Below are positions 34,688-47,100 of a stretch of 64,000 nucleotides of DNA, piece by piece. Position numbers and translations under genes: made by a program. A model generated the notes under the pieces. That model did not search any database. It was not told where the DNA came from and worked only from the letters and a program-made list of their open reading frames with translations. Source of the DNA: Cercis canadensis (taxonomy: Eukaryota > Streptophyta > Magnoliopsida > Fabales > Fabaceae). The stretch's first letter is position 1; every line of letters starts with the position of its first letter. Location: the NCBI GenBank assembly GCA_003255065.1, contig QAOA01005188.1, positions 513,599 through 577,598 on the forward strand, read 5' to 3'.

Positions 34688-37600
34688 TTCTGCACTTCAC
34701 TTGAATTTTCTCACTCATTTCTCTGGTGAAACAAGCTTCCATTTTTCTCTTATTAATTCTAATGAGTTTTGCTTGTCAAATTCTGGGTTTCTAAAGAAAC
34801 CCATGGAAAGAATCAAACGCAACCACTGAGCCCATTGGACAGAATCTCGTCACACTCATAAGCAAACTCATAAGCTGAGCAAGATATTTAGGGTTTTAGG
34901 TATAATGTATATGCGAACCTTTGCAAGCCATTCACATCTTTGTTAAAAGAATTTTGCCAAATCATACCAACTGAGAAAGTCACAATTATTCAAAAGGAAA
35001 CAATATCGAAATGAGAAAGTCACAATTATTCAAAGAGAAACAACCAACTGGGTTTTGAGAGATAGAAAAAATTCAGAAATAGAAGGCATATTGTTGATTA
35101 TGCAAATGAATAAAATTCAAATGAAAAATACGACCTTACAAAAACATCTAATAAATGCATATAATAGTCGTTAACGACAGCATTCACATCTATATGGCAT
35201 TGGCAGGATAGACAAATGAATAAAATTCAAATGAAAAATACGACCTTACAAAAACATCTAATAAATGCATATAACAGTCGTTAACGACAGCATTCACATC
35301 TATATGGCATTGGCAGGATAGACCAAAGGCCAAACCACATATATTATTCTCAGCTTTGAGTATATCTCTATCAATTAATTGACTATCACATTTTCATTCC
35401 TGAAGCTATGGGAAGACAAAGTACAGCTTAAAATTTAGTTTAAAGTCCCATTAAAGACCTTACAAATACATTAGTGAGTAGTACACATGCAGTTTTTTGC
35501 TTAATTTGGACCTTAAATTTATTATTCTATCAGCTAACTAAACTAAACTCTTATGAAAGTCCATATATATCTGTATAAAGTGACTGTATGCACATGCAAT
35601 TCCACTGATTCCTTAAGAGCTAAATTTACTATCTAATCAAAGAAAACTCAACGCTAATAAACTCAATACTAATTCCAGAGTGGTCTGTAGTAAAATGCCC
35701 AAATTAGATTAGGAACAGAAACAAGTGGAAGAGGAAGAGTAATAAAACTGATGTGAGAAAAAAAAATGGATCTTATATTAAATGGATCTTCCATGTGCAA
35801 CGATTTAATGCGTAGTTATCTATGTATCTAACAATTTTTTCTTTTTTGTTTTGTCGAATTGAAAGTCTTCTCTGCCCAGTTGATGTGAATGGCTCAGGCA
35901 TTTTCTTCCCATGTTATACGGAGTTGTGTAAATGAAAGCGTATCTGAAATTTATAATGCAAATATGTTTTTTGTTATAAATAGAGAGAGAGAGTTAGATT
36001 TTTTTATTGGGGATATAGGAGAATAGTAATTCAAATTTGCGACCTAAACTTTTTAAAAGATCTCTCAACTAATTGTGTTGTTTGTGCTCGTGTTCCAATA
36101 GGGAAATTCACCATGCAAGAAGATTTAAAATTCAATTTTCTTATGACTTATGAAAGTCCATATATATCTGTATAAAGTGACTGTATGCACATTCAATTCC
36201 ACTGATTCCTTAAGAGCTAAATCTACTATCTAATCAAAGAAAACTCAACGCTAATAAACTCAATACTAATTTCCAGAGTGGTCTGTAGTAAAATGCCCAA
36301 ATTAGATTAGGAACAGAAACAAGTGGAAGAGGAAGAGTAATAAAACTGATGTGAAAAAAAAAAAATGGATCTTATATTAAATGGATCTTCCATGTGCAAC
36401 GATTTAATGCGTAGTTATCTATGTATCTAACAATTTTTTCTTTTTTGTTTTGTCGAATTGAAAGTCTTCTCTGCCCAGTTGATGTGAATGGCTCAGGCAT
36501 TTTCTTCCCATGTTATACGGAGTTGTGTAAATGAAAGCGTATCTGAAATTTATAGTGCAAATATGTTTTTTGTTATAAATAGAGAGAGTTAGATTTTTTT
36601 ATTGGGGATATAGGAGAATAGTAATTCAAATTTGCGACCTAAACTTTTTAAAAGATCTCTCAACTAATTGTGTTGTTTGTGCTCGTGTTCCAATAGTGAA
36701 ATTCACCATGCAAGAAGATTTAAAATTCAATTTTCTTATGTATCTAAGCCAATAAATAAAATATGAAACAATCAATTAATCATTAGAATGAATTTTAAAT
36801 ATTTTCTCAGTTTGTTCAAATTTGACTACCTCATAGAAGATTGATTTCTTTTACTATTTCATCATTGCGCAATAATAAATAAATATTTTATGGAATTGTG
36901 ATTGGGCAAAGCCTACTCTGTAGAACCAATATGTATTCATTGAAGATTAGATTGAGTAATGCAGGAGAAAATCACATTTGTTAAGGTATTATTGGGTCAG
37001 ATTACGTACATTGAGATTAAGTCCCTCTTAAAAATAAGTTATGATTTGCCATCATGTATCATACATGTTGTATTTAGTATAATTGTGATAAACGTTTGGG
37101 TGGAGGCTATTTCTACAGCCGTATCATAGCCTATTTGATGAAAAAAAAAAAAAAGACTTAATTAGGCTACAATAACCACTCTTTGATTGGAATTTAATCA
37201 TATTGGCAAGCAAATGCTCTTGATTTTGTCTCCACTATCCAGCCATAATTATCATACATGGATATTATTCAAGTAATTTAAAAAAAAAAAAATTCTTCTA
37301 AAAAATTTTGTTCACCGACCAAATGTACTTAGTGCCTCTTTGGCCTATGAAATATCTTCTACAATAGAAATTACTTATAAAAATCACTTTAAAGCAAATT
37401 GCTTTTATGAAAAAGTAGTTTTCATATATAAGGCCAAATAATTTGATAAGCGCTTTCAATTTTAATTTGAGAGTATTTTTTCTTTTTGGAAAATATTTAA
37501 TTTTTCACTTCTAATTTCTGCTTTTTCTTGAAGCTCCAAATATAATAATATATGATTCTCATCCACAACGAAAAAATAAAAACTACTTTGTCCCCAAACT

Positions 37601-38500
37601 AGTTTATAAATTGGCCATCACCATCAACAATTATAAAAACTGTTTTTTGGATTAAAAAAAGAGCTTGTAGATTGAAAAAAAGCTTGGGCAAACAAATATT
37701 TAGAAAATGAACAACGTGATTTTCCTCATTGGTGAGTACGCCAGTCAACACATTGAGAGGTTATGGCATGTTTATGCCATGCCAACAAACACTTGGAATG
37801 AAAGGTTAGGGTGAAGCATGTTTATGTCATGGCAATTCACATGTCAATTGTCAAGTTTTTCTGTTTGTATAATCCGTTTAGATGAACGTGTAGTCCATAT
37901 TATTTTGTTTTATTTAAAGGTGGCTATAAGTGCATCCGAGTCTGTCAACAAATTTGAGTCCTTATAATTTTAATTGCATATAATTGGGTCTCCGCTGTCA
38001 AATATGGTTATAACTCCACTACGATTCTAATGATGTGTCCTACATTCTGCAGACATGGCATTAGCTCCATCTAAGTTGGCACACACTCCTACCTAGTCAC
38101 GTGTAGGTCCTCTACTGGCACCAGCTTTTGGTCTTCTACTTCATCTGTAAGCACGTTTCTTCTAACCCATGTTCTGCACTTCACTTGAATTTTCTCACTC
38201 ATTTCTCTGGTGAAACAAGCTTCCATTTTTCTCTTAATAATTCTAATGAGTTTTTCTTGTCAAATTCTGGGTTTCCAAAGAAACCCATGGAAAGAGTCAA
38301 ACGCAACCACTGAGCCCATTGGGCAGAATCTCATAACACTCAAAAGCAAACTCATATGCTGAGCAAGATATTTTATGTGTAATGTATATGCGAACCTTTG
38401 CAAGCCATTCACATCTTTTTGGAAAGAATTTTGCAAAGTCGAATGAAAATGAGAGGGCAATTTCACAGACAATCAAATCAGACACGAAACATATATACCA
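34176..38500. repeat. Segmental repeat, copy B (partner 4009-7344)
   Basis: Follows copy A in order at high identity, with extra tandem duplications: a 110-base unit at 35104-35323 and a 597-base unit at 35553-36745 (copy 1 from 35553, copy 2 from 36150). It ends against the 3' end of CC-NLR copy 1 and includes the uninterrupted hAT site at 37988-37995. No gene is recognised; the frames at 38128-38313 and 38382-38612 are repeat DNA. Confidence 0.75.
35553..36745. repeat. Tandem duplication, 597-base unit, two copies
   Basis: ATGAAAGTCCATATATATCT at 35553 recurs at 36150 and the two copies match almost base for base up to CAATTTTCTTATG. No N lies between them, unlike the artefactual duplications elsewhere. 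Confidence 0.8.
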
Positions 38501-38626
38501 AATGTCAGAAACTTTCCACCAGATAGTACGAAGTTATTACAGTGCTTTAAAGGAATTCCACAAGAGGGTTTCTTTGGAAAAGATTGCATTGCCTGAATTT
38601 TGCAATCAATAGCTTGAATTTGTGCT

Positions 38627-39293
38627 TCAACGTAGTGGATGCCCTTGACTAGTTCCCGACAAGTCAGATCTCTTCTCAATTTGATCCTTGGATTCCAACA
38701 ATTTGGGACCTGAAAATGTTGTCTTCTTGTCACAATCTACTTCTTTTAGTAATGGCCATTCTGTAGTATAACTTCCAGGGTAAAAGCTCATGAGTTTTGG
38801 TAGACCCGAATGTTCAAAGGAAGTTAATTGAGGAAACATGTCCTTCTTCCAATGCAACAATATGCTCAAGTTCAGCACAAAACCTTATCTCTAGCATTCC
38901 AAGTTGCGGAAGAGATTTGGCAACAGAGGCTGGAAGGAGATATTTCATGCTGTCACATTCTGTAACGTTTATCGCAGATAGGCTTTGAAAATCAACAATG
39001 CCTTGTGGATCTTTATTCCATAATTGCTTGAGATTCGGTAGGGAGCTTAAAATCAATTTCCTCAAGCGGGACTTGGGTACAGCAAGTCTCTGATCTTCTA
39101 TGGTCCCCATCTCCAAATCAAACACTACTTCGAGAGAATTACAAGATTTCACCTCCAGCTCTTCTAAGTTATTTAACGACTTTAATAAATTAAATGGAAG
39201 TAATTTGGATAACCCTTCACAGTTCCCTACTCTTAGAGTTCTCAAATTGCAAAGTGATCCATCAAGATCGCTGCTATGCCATACTTCTTTTCC
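38627..39293 (-). pseudogene. CC-NLR copy 1, last LRR exon
   Basis: Opens GKEVWHSSDLDGS after acceptor CCCACAG and has LRRs of the type LRTLRVGNCEGLSKLLP and LPNLKQLWNKDPQGIVDFQS. Near 38845 the frame shifts: ELEHIVALEEG passes to a second frame reading DMFPQLTSFEHSGLPKLMSF, ending in a stop at 38627. Related proteins read through this point, so two bases appear lost. Confidence 0.75.
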
Positions 39294-39390
39294 CTGTGGG
39301 ATCACATACATTCAATGTAATAACTACAAAGAACAAATAAAAATCCTTAACAATATGATTTAATGTAAGAGAAAAAGGACAAGAATCCAC

Positions 39391-39732
39391 CTCTTCGCTG
39401 GAAGAAGGATGGCTATTATCTTCAACCATTATTATCTCTTCCATCATGGAACATTTGTCTATTACAAGCCTTTGGAGTTTGCCAAGACATTTTGCTACAG
39501 ATGGTGGAAACAAATATTTTAACCTTTCACATCCTTCAACATGCATCACCGTCAAATTTTGAATCATGCTCATTATGTAACTAGGCAAAGTGGACATATC
39601 AGGGCAGTTTCTAATCTCAAATTTTTCTATTCTGCCAAAGGAATTTAAAGGACGTTGTTGCTGCCAACACCATGTCCTTCCCAACTTCTCCACATCCATA
39701 ATAATCACCTCCTCCAAGTTAGAGAACATAAC
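39391..39732 (-). CDS. CC-NLR copy 1, LRR exon 4
   Basis: 342 bases, phase 0. It opens VMFSNLEEVIIMDVEKLGRT and ends SHPSSSEE before the donor GTGGATTC. The pattern 'MFPNLEE' to 'CSMMEEII' is the same modular LRR unit as exons 2 and 3, so these exons arose by exon duplication within the gene family. Confidence 0.75.
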
Positions 39733-40189
39733 CTACAAAAACATGATCCGTGCCAAAAAAAAAAAAAAGTCAATGACACTTTTCAAAGAGCTAGAAGTTA
39801 TAAATACCTATTTTGAGTTTGACTTACCTAAATGATGCAAATCAGGATGTACTGAAGTTATCAATTTGACATTTTAAAACACATTATGATATGTCCACAT
39901 CATTCAAGAACAATTCAATTGAAATTTCTACCATTATAAATAGTGTTTGGAATTATCAAATTTATAGAACTCAATTCAATGGTCATCCAGTGAAGAAAAA
40001 ACAAAGTAAAATTAGTTTAAAAATCTGTTGCATTCTATAACTTACTTTGAAATTAGTTTTATGGTAAAAAGTAGAATTATAATTAAAAATATCCAATCCA
40101 AATAGACTTCAATATATAATTTATTATAGATACAAGAAGTATAACAACAAATAAAATATGCATTTAGTATGTGCTCTATGAGATTCTAC

Positions 40190-40573
40190 CTTTTCACCAA
40201 AAGGAGGAAGGGCACTGCCTTCAATTGTTATCATGGAACCCTTTCTCATTTCAAGTTTCCGGAGTCTCTCAAGACTCTTTGCCACAGCTGCTGGAAACAA
40301 GAATCGGAACCGATCAGGTTCATCAACTTGCATCCGAGCGAGTGTATCTCCATATATCTGTTCTAGATATTTTAGATTAGTAATTTTCAAGGTGTCAAAA
40401 CTCAGAGTTATGCCCAATATGTAACACGGAAAATTTAATTCTGGGCATTTTCTAGTCTCAATCTTCCTAAGTTTGCCAAAGGAATTTGGAGAAAGTAGTA
40501 GCTGCCAGTGCCACATTGCATTCAACTTATCCACATCGATGATAATCATTTCTTCCAAGTTCGGGAACATAAC
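40190..40573 (-). CDS. CC-NLR copy 1, LRR exon 3
   Basis: 384 bases, phase 0. It opens VMFPNLEEMIIIDVDKLNAM after acceptor TTTTGTAG and ends PPFGEK before the donor GTAGAATC. It includes RFLFPAAVAKSLERLRKLEM. Confidence 0.75.
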
Positions 40574-40644
40574 CTACAAAAGAAAAGGAAATGGAACATA
40601 AGGTACGTATACACAATAATTATATGTTTTAGCCTAACATAATT

Positions 40645-40855
40645 AAGGGTGTGTTTGGTATAATTAATGGGGTAAAATTTAATGGCGTAACATTTAAGGA
40701 GGTTAATGAAATCTACTCACATATAGGATAATTGTTACTCTATTAAATAGATTATCTGTTGTGTTTTTTGTACAACCAAACATACACAAAGAAAATAAAA
40801 TTCACTCCCTTAAATATGACCTATTTAACCCCCTCTACCAAACAATACCCTAACA
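40645..40855. mobile_element. MITE candidate in NLR intron
   Basis: AGGGTGTGTTTGGTA near 40647 and TACCAAACAATACCCT near 40838-40853 form imperfect terminal inverted repeats about 200 bases apart. No clear target duplication was found, so hAT-like is only a guess. Confidence 0.45.
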
Positions 40856-41042
40856 TTTAATAGCAATAAAGAACCCTGACACTCCATTGGGGGGTATGGA
40901 AGAAACTGAGAGTAATTAAGGAAAGCAAGAGCGAGGCAGTTGAGTTTTATTCCAAAAAAGTAATAGGGGCATGAAAGGTTTGGGGCCAAGGGTCCCACAC
41001 CCCTCCATTCCATATAACTCCTTTTTCATTTGTGGATGGAAT

Positions 41043-41560
41043 GTTAAGGGTCTGTTTGGGAGTTTGAAGTGAGAGGAAAGAAGATGAGAAGAGATAAAGG
41101 GGAGGGAAAAGAGAGGAAGGGAAAGAGAGGGGTTATTCTTCTCCTTGTTTGGATGATTAAAACAAACAAAGAGAGTGGAAAGAAAATGAAAGAAATAAAA
41201 ATTTATAATTTTTCAAAGTTATTCTTTATTTATAAAGTAAATATATTTAATATAAAATTTAATAATGTTATCTAAGTAGTATTTTAAAAAAAATTGAACA
41301 AATAATCTAAGTAGTATTTAAAAAAAAAATTGAACAAATAAATAGAGGTATAATAGTAAACTACTCCTCTTTCTTCTCCAAACCTCCCAAATTAGGAAAA
41401 CACAAAAGTAAAAGCAAAAAAAGAATGTGAGGGTTTGAGATTACTTTTTGATTTCATTTCCTTTTTTAATCTTAAATTTCCAAACAAAGAATCAACATAT
41501 TTATTCATTTCTTTTCCTCTCATTTCCTCTTAATTTTAACTCTCAAACAAACCCAAAGTC
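41043..41560. mobile_element. MITE candidate in NLR intron, second
   Basis: GGGTCTGTTTGGGAGTTTGA near 41048 and ACTCTCAAACAAACCC near 41540-41555 are imperfect inverted ends of a 500-base AT/purine-rich stretch without coding content. Flanks show no convincing duplication. Confidence 0.45.
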
Positions 41561-41569
41561 ACCTTCTCC

Positions 41570-43270
41570 TACCATTGTTACAAACCAACTTAATGATCTC
41601 CTAGCTCTATTCCTACCTTTTTGAGAAATTTGTTTCTATTCAAACCTATTTATTACAACTTCAATATAAAAAGAACTCGATTCTTCATTTCATTTGAGCT
41701 TTTTTTTTTTCTAAAAGGTGAAAGGGGAATTAATGATCCGGGGCTAATTCTCCGAAACACCTCAAAATTTATTTTTCAAGTTCCCTCAATTTGCGACTTG
41801 TAGAGGGAATGTTGCCCCACCTTCTCCTCTTCACTTTCCCTTATTCTGCAACTTCCAATTATACTATTTTTACAAACCTATTTAAAATCCCTAGCTTTAT
41901 AAACTGTTTGAAATATCCTCTATATAAAGAGCCTGTTTCTTCTCTGCATTCAGTTCTATCTAGCTAAATAGCTAAACCTATTTTGGAGCAGTAAATCTAA
42001 ACTCAAATAGTAATCTCTTTTTCTTTTGGGGTACTGAGAGTGGCGGCGGATGTACTTGGAGGGGTAATGCATTGCAGAGGTCAAAGATGTAAACAAAAAC
42101 CAAAAACCATCATAAATTGACCATTACTTCAAAATAATGGATGATCCACTGATCAAGAATACTACACTATTTTATATATGTGAGGGTCCATTGGCACACC
42201 TATTTATCTATTCAAACTCCTCCCAAATTATCTTCAATTTAAATATTCTAAAGTGCCCTTAAATTATTGGTTTCCCTTTCAAAATTAATGTAAAAGTCAA
42301 ACTTGTTTTATTCGTACTTCTGATTACTATTTGTATTCCTAGTTAATATAAAACGTTAATTATATCACATTCTTCGCCATTTTCTTCCATTGATAGCCCT
42401 CAGTTTTAATACAACAAATAAATGAAGCTTGAATGTATAGATAAACTCTCCACAAGAGACACTACCTCCTATCCTGGGATGATGAAAAAGGAAAAAAACA
42501 AATAAAATAAAAAAAGAAGGAAAGAAAAGATATTGCCATAAAATTCTAACATAGTTAACAAGTACCAATATCATGTCTGTCTATTTTCCTTCATGTATGT
42601 AATGGGAAAGATGAATTCTGGAACTATGAAATGCTAGAAGTATATTTGCAAACAAATAAAACAGCATAGTGATGCCCACCAAGAAAACAGCAGGTGTACC
42701 AATGTGAATAAAAAAAACCCACTGACCCACAAAAATGGCAACCTACAGGACGTTTAAAGATAAATGCAGTATCCAAGAAGGCATCTCAAAGAATATGAAT
42801 AAATGATTTCTGTGCTTTATGGGTTAGATTGTAGCCCATTATGCCTATTTTAGAGTAAAAGATTCAATTTTTCAGCTGCTAAGGACAAAGAAGTGCTTCC
42901 ACAATCACTGTGTGGCGGTGTTGCCTTGCGTATCAGAGGACAGAGAGCAAGACGGAAAGAGTACTTAGCACGGAGCTTAGGACTAATTAACTAGGATTAT
43001 AAATAAGCAACTATATATGATTTAGTAATGAGGAGTCTAGAGTAAATTCATGCCATGATACAAAAAAAAGAAACTAGGAGCGTGAAAACTTATATATGTA
43101 TATATATATAGATAAAAAGTAATTATTATCATTATTTTCCTCTTTGCTTCATCTTATTGGGAAACAGCAAAGGAAGAACCCAAGTAAGATAGAAGCAAGC
43201 CTACAGTACAAGAGGAAATAAAGTCATTTCATTATATATATGATCTGTAAAACTACAAGGAGAAAGATAA
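41570..43270. other. Remainder of CC-NLR copy 1 intron, nothing recognised
   Basis: AT-rich with a (TA) run near 43091-43111; no coding text or clear repeat termini. Confidence 0.4.
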
Positions 43271-43278
43271 GAATATAC

Positions 43279-43746
43279 CTCCTTGCTGGAAGAAGGATTT
43301 GGATTGTCTTCTTTTATGATTATCTCTTCTATCATCGAACATTTCTCTATTTTAAGCCTTTGGAGTTTGCCAAGAGTTTTTGCCACAGATGCTGGAAACA
43401 AATATTTTAGTCTTTCACATCCTTCAACATGCATCTGATGCAAATTTGGAAAGCATAACACTCCTGGTAGACCTCTAATCCCACTGTGTATTTCTTTAGC
43501 ATATATTCCTTGGAGATCAAATACATGCTCTAGAGATTTACAATTTGTGATCAGCAATGTCTCAAGACTGCGCATGCTGCTTCCAATGTGAGATGGAAAA
43601 ATGGTCACAAGTTCCGGACAATTTCCAATCTCAAGCTTTCTTAGCTTGTCAAATGACTTTGGACAAAGTTGTTGCTGCCAATGCCATATTGTATTCAACT
43701 TAAGCACGTCGCTAATAATCATCTCCTCCAAGTTTGGTAGCATAAC
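43279..43746 (-). CDS. CC-NLR copy 1, LRR exon 2
   Basis: 468 bases, phase 0. It opens VMLPNLEEMIISDVLKLNTI after acceptor TTTTGTAG, contains RSLETLLITNCKSLEHVFDL and GCERLKYLFPASVAKTLGKL, and ends PSSSKE before the donor GTATATTC. No internal stop. Confidence 0.8.
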
Positions 43747-44158
43747 CTACAAAACATTTTGGAAGAACTCAAAAACGTTTTTGGAAGAACTAAAAGTGAT
43801 AAATAAAATAATTTTTATTCTTTCAAACCATGGCTTATCTTTATTGTCATCAAAGACAAATGTCTCTTAATTTTTTCTTATTTTTTTCCTTAATATTAAT
43901 CTTTGAATATGTGTTTACTCAAAAATTTTATAAAGTTATTTGAGTATGAATCTGAGGTTTGAATTCAAAGGGTTTGAAAAGTGGATTCCATCAATAGAAA
44001 TAAGAACTCAAAATAAAATCACATTACATATACAACTGATAAATATTTATAAGAATAGAGTAAAAGTAAGGAATATTGATAAAGAAGATTATAAAAAGTA
44101 AATCTCTCTCTCTATTCTGGTCTAGGTATTAGTTAATAAAGAAGATTGATAAGCATAC

Positions 44159-47100
44159 CTTCTCATTGAAAAGTGTTATGGGAGTGTAAGGAATATTGTC
44201 ACCGGTGACCATTTTTGCATCCATATCAGTTGACAACAACTGCTTTTGTTGAGCACTACTATCTGTCTTGTCTTCATGCCAGAAGCTAATTAGTTCAGGC
44301 AGGCCTAGCAGCATTAAAGTTCGCAGCTCAGCACACTGGAGCATGCTCATGGCATTTTCATCGTCGGAAATTGTCTCCTCCATAAGATTGCATTGCGGAA
44401 GACCTCTTACAGTGAAAACTGGAAAGAGGCTCTTCATTTTAACACAGTTAGCCACCATGATAACTTTTAGTCTTGAAAGGGATCCTCTGGTCAAAGGGCC
44501 AGTGCATATTTTTTCCAAGTTCGCAGCGCAGTCGATAACCAATGACTCTAAGTTGGGGAAAATATCAACGGCAAGATCCCGCCCTGACGAGTCAACTATG
44601 GTACGGATTTCATCACTGAAATGAAGATGAAGATATTTTAGTTGCCGCATACCTTCTTCATTTATTCCTGGAACAACATTTTCAGCTCCTTTCAAATTGT
44701 ACAAATGTAAATCTTCCACACTCTCAAGCAACCTTTTGACATTATGCCATGAATGAATGCTGGTACTTAGGTTAAGTTTCAACATCCTTGATGTTTCATG
44801 CTCAGATGACAAGTTCGCTTCACTTCCAATGATTATTTTGTACCTTTGCAACCTCTCAAATACAACGGCCTTTGGCAACATATTTTCATCACAAATACGT
44901 ACTTCTAAGGTGGTCAAGCGAGCCAAATAATTTAGCCCAGCAAGACTAGCCTCATTTTGCTGGTTGTTTGGGTCAGAAGCACTATGAATTACATCCTTCC
45001 CGCGACGTTTCATACTCAGTTGCAAGTAGTCTGGATCATCAACATACCACTGAATAGGGTTTGAGTAAATATCAGTTGCCATGTACAGTTCCTGTAACTT
45101 TGCCAAGCTTGACAAGAGTTTTGGTGGGATCAGTACAGTTCCTGCAACCCCTTAAGTCCAGTAATTGCAGCTGAGTTAACTTCCCAAGTTCTGGTGGCAA
45201 TTGCGTCATACCAGAGCTGAGAGTGAGAACTTTTAAACCCTTCAACTCTCCAATTATTCCTATGTCTCCCAAATTATATAAATTAAGACACGGGGCGCGA
45301 AGGCTGCTTAATAGACTGATAGATGACGGCAAGGAACTGATTGTCTCTCCAGCCAAATTCAATACTTTCAGCTCACACATTCCTTCAAAAAAGCTGTCTG
45401 CAACGTCCAGGAAAGGCCTTCTATTGCTTAGATGAAAAAAGGTGAGGTTTGGACAGTATAGCCCTTGAGGAAGCTCGTCAACGTCACTACCATCTAAAAT
45501 GATTGTTTTGCAATTTTTTAGATGATCTCTTTCAGGCCATTCTTCTAACTTTCCGGATCTGTTTATGAAAATATGTTGCTTCCTAAATGCTAGGAATATG
45601 GCTACATCTTGGATAACATCATGCATATTAAAACGCTTACTAGAATAACTATCTAGCAATAGACATGAGTCTTTTAGTTTACGGATGCATGTATGAAGGC
45701 TATTTCGAGCCTCTTCCATGTTATAGATGTCTTTAAATAAACCTAGGCCAACAGAATTTTTGAACAAATCCATAACCAAAGAATTAGTTTGCATCACTCC
45801 ACAAAGTAAGAAAATTGACTTCAGGAGATCATTTTCTAACTTATCATAACTCACCTCAATTGATTTGTATATTTTACCCTGCGTACCCGTAATATTTGCT
45901 GGAGCAAGATTTTGTAGTTGTCTCAAGACATCCTTCCACTCTAACAAACTCTTGTTTTTCAATGAACGTGCAACTGTCACAATGGCAAGTGGCAGCCCAG
46001 CACACTCTTGGGCAACCTCAGTGGCTATTAACAGTACTTCACCACTTACGGCAGATTCATCAAATTGGGCCTCATCAATAAATAACTCCCAAGCTTCTTT
46101 TTTGGGCAAGACTTCTAACAAAAAGTCTTTTTGAGTATTCATTTGGTCAGATAATACCTCTCGACTTCTAGAAGTCATTAAGATTTTCAAAGCCCTNGCA
46201 GATTCATCAAATTGGGCCTTATCAATAAATAACTCCCAAGCTTCTTTTTCGGGCAAGACTTCTAACAAAAAGTCTTTTTGAGTATTCATTTGGTCAGATA
46301 ATACCTCTCGACTTCTAGAAGTCATTAAGATTTTCAAAGCCCTTTCCTTCTTTACAGAAGGGATGCCTATTTCATCCAATTTACGCTCTGTCCAAAGATC
46401 ATCCAAGATTACTAGAACTCTGTTCTCTTTCTCATTTAACCTATCACACAAACGAGAAGCTCTTCCAGATAAACCTTCATTCTCAAATCTAAGCCCCAAT
46501 TTGTCAGCAATTTGTTGTTGGATTTCCGTTGTATCTGGATTTGTCACAGTGACTAAGACTTCCTCATCAAATAACTTGTCTTGTCGAGCTATCTTAGCAA
46601 CCTCGTTGACTAGAGTGGTCTTGCCCACACCACCAAGCCCATACACCCCGATCATGTGTAGATTTGGATCTTTCAGTGCCTCCATAATATCATTGACCAT
46701 TGAAACCCTCGATCCAAATTCCTTGCTATCTGTGGTTGACAAAGAGGCCCCCATCAAATCTAGAACTCCTCGGTAGAAAACACGATCAAATTTTCCCTTT
46801 TTCTTAATTTCAATTATTTCCTGTTTCATTTTCATTGATTGTCTGTTTAGTTGATGCCTCGACAGTAAGTTTGGAAAGGATCTGCTAGAACAACCTGTCT
46901 TTGCATGGCGTTCATCGTTATTGAGTTCAACCTCCTTCAGAGCCATTTCATCCACTTCTTTAAGCCAATCCAGAACATCACCTTCAATTGATTCCCCATT
47001 CCTTTCGGCAGCATCAACTTCATGTTGCATACGTTCTCTCTCACGCTGGAGTGCTTCAGCTTCCTTCCTCAGCTCGTTAACGTTACTGCGGTAGAAAATC

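Noticed and set aside
38128-38612. Small plus-strand frames that might be a short gene 3' of the NLR
   Set aside because: They belong to DNA repeated at several places in the window, differ in reading frame between copies and lack any domain.
44268-46776. Plus-strand frames opposite the CC-NLR exons (118, 89, 137 residues), mirrored at 57529-59812
   Set aside because: Antisense shadows of NB-ARC and LRR coding sequence; they are conserved only because the NLR copies are.
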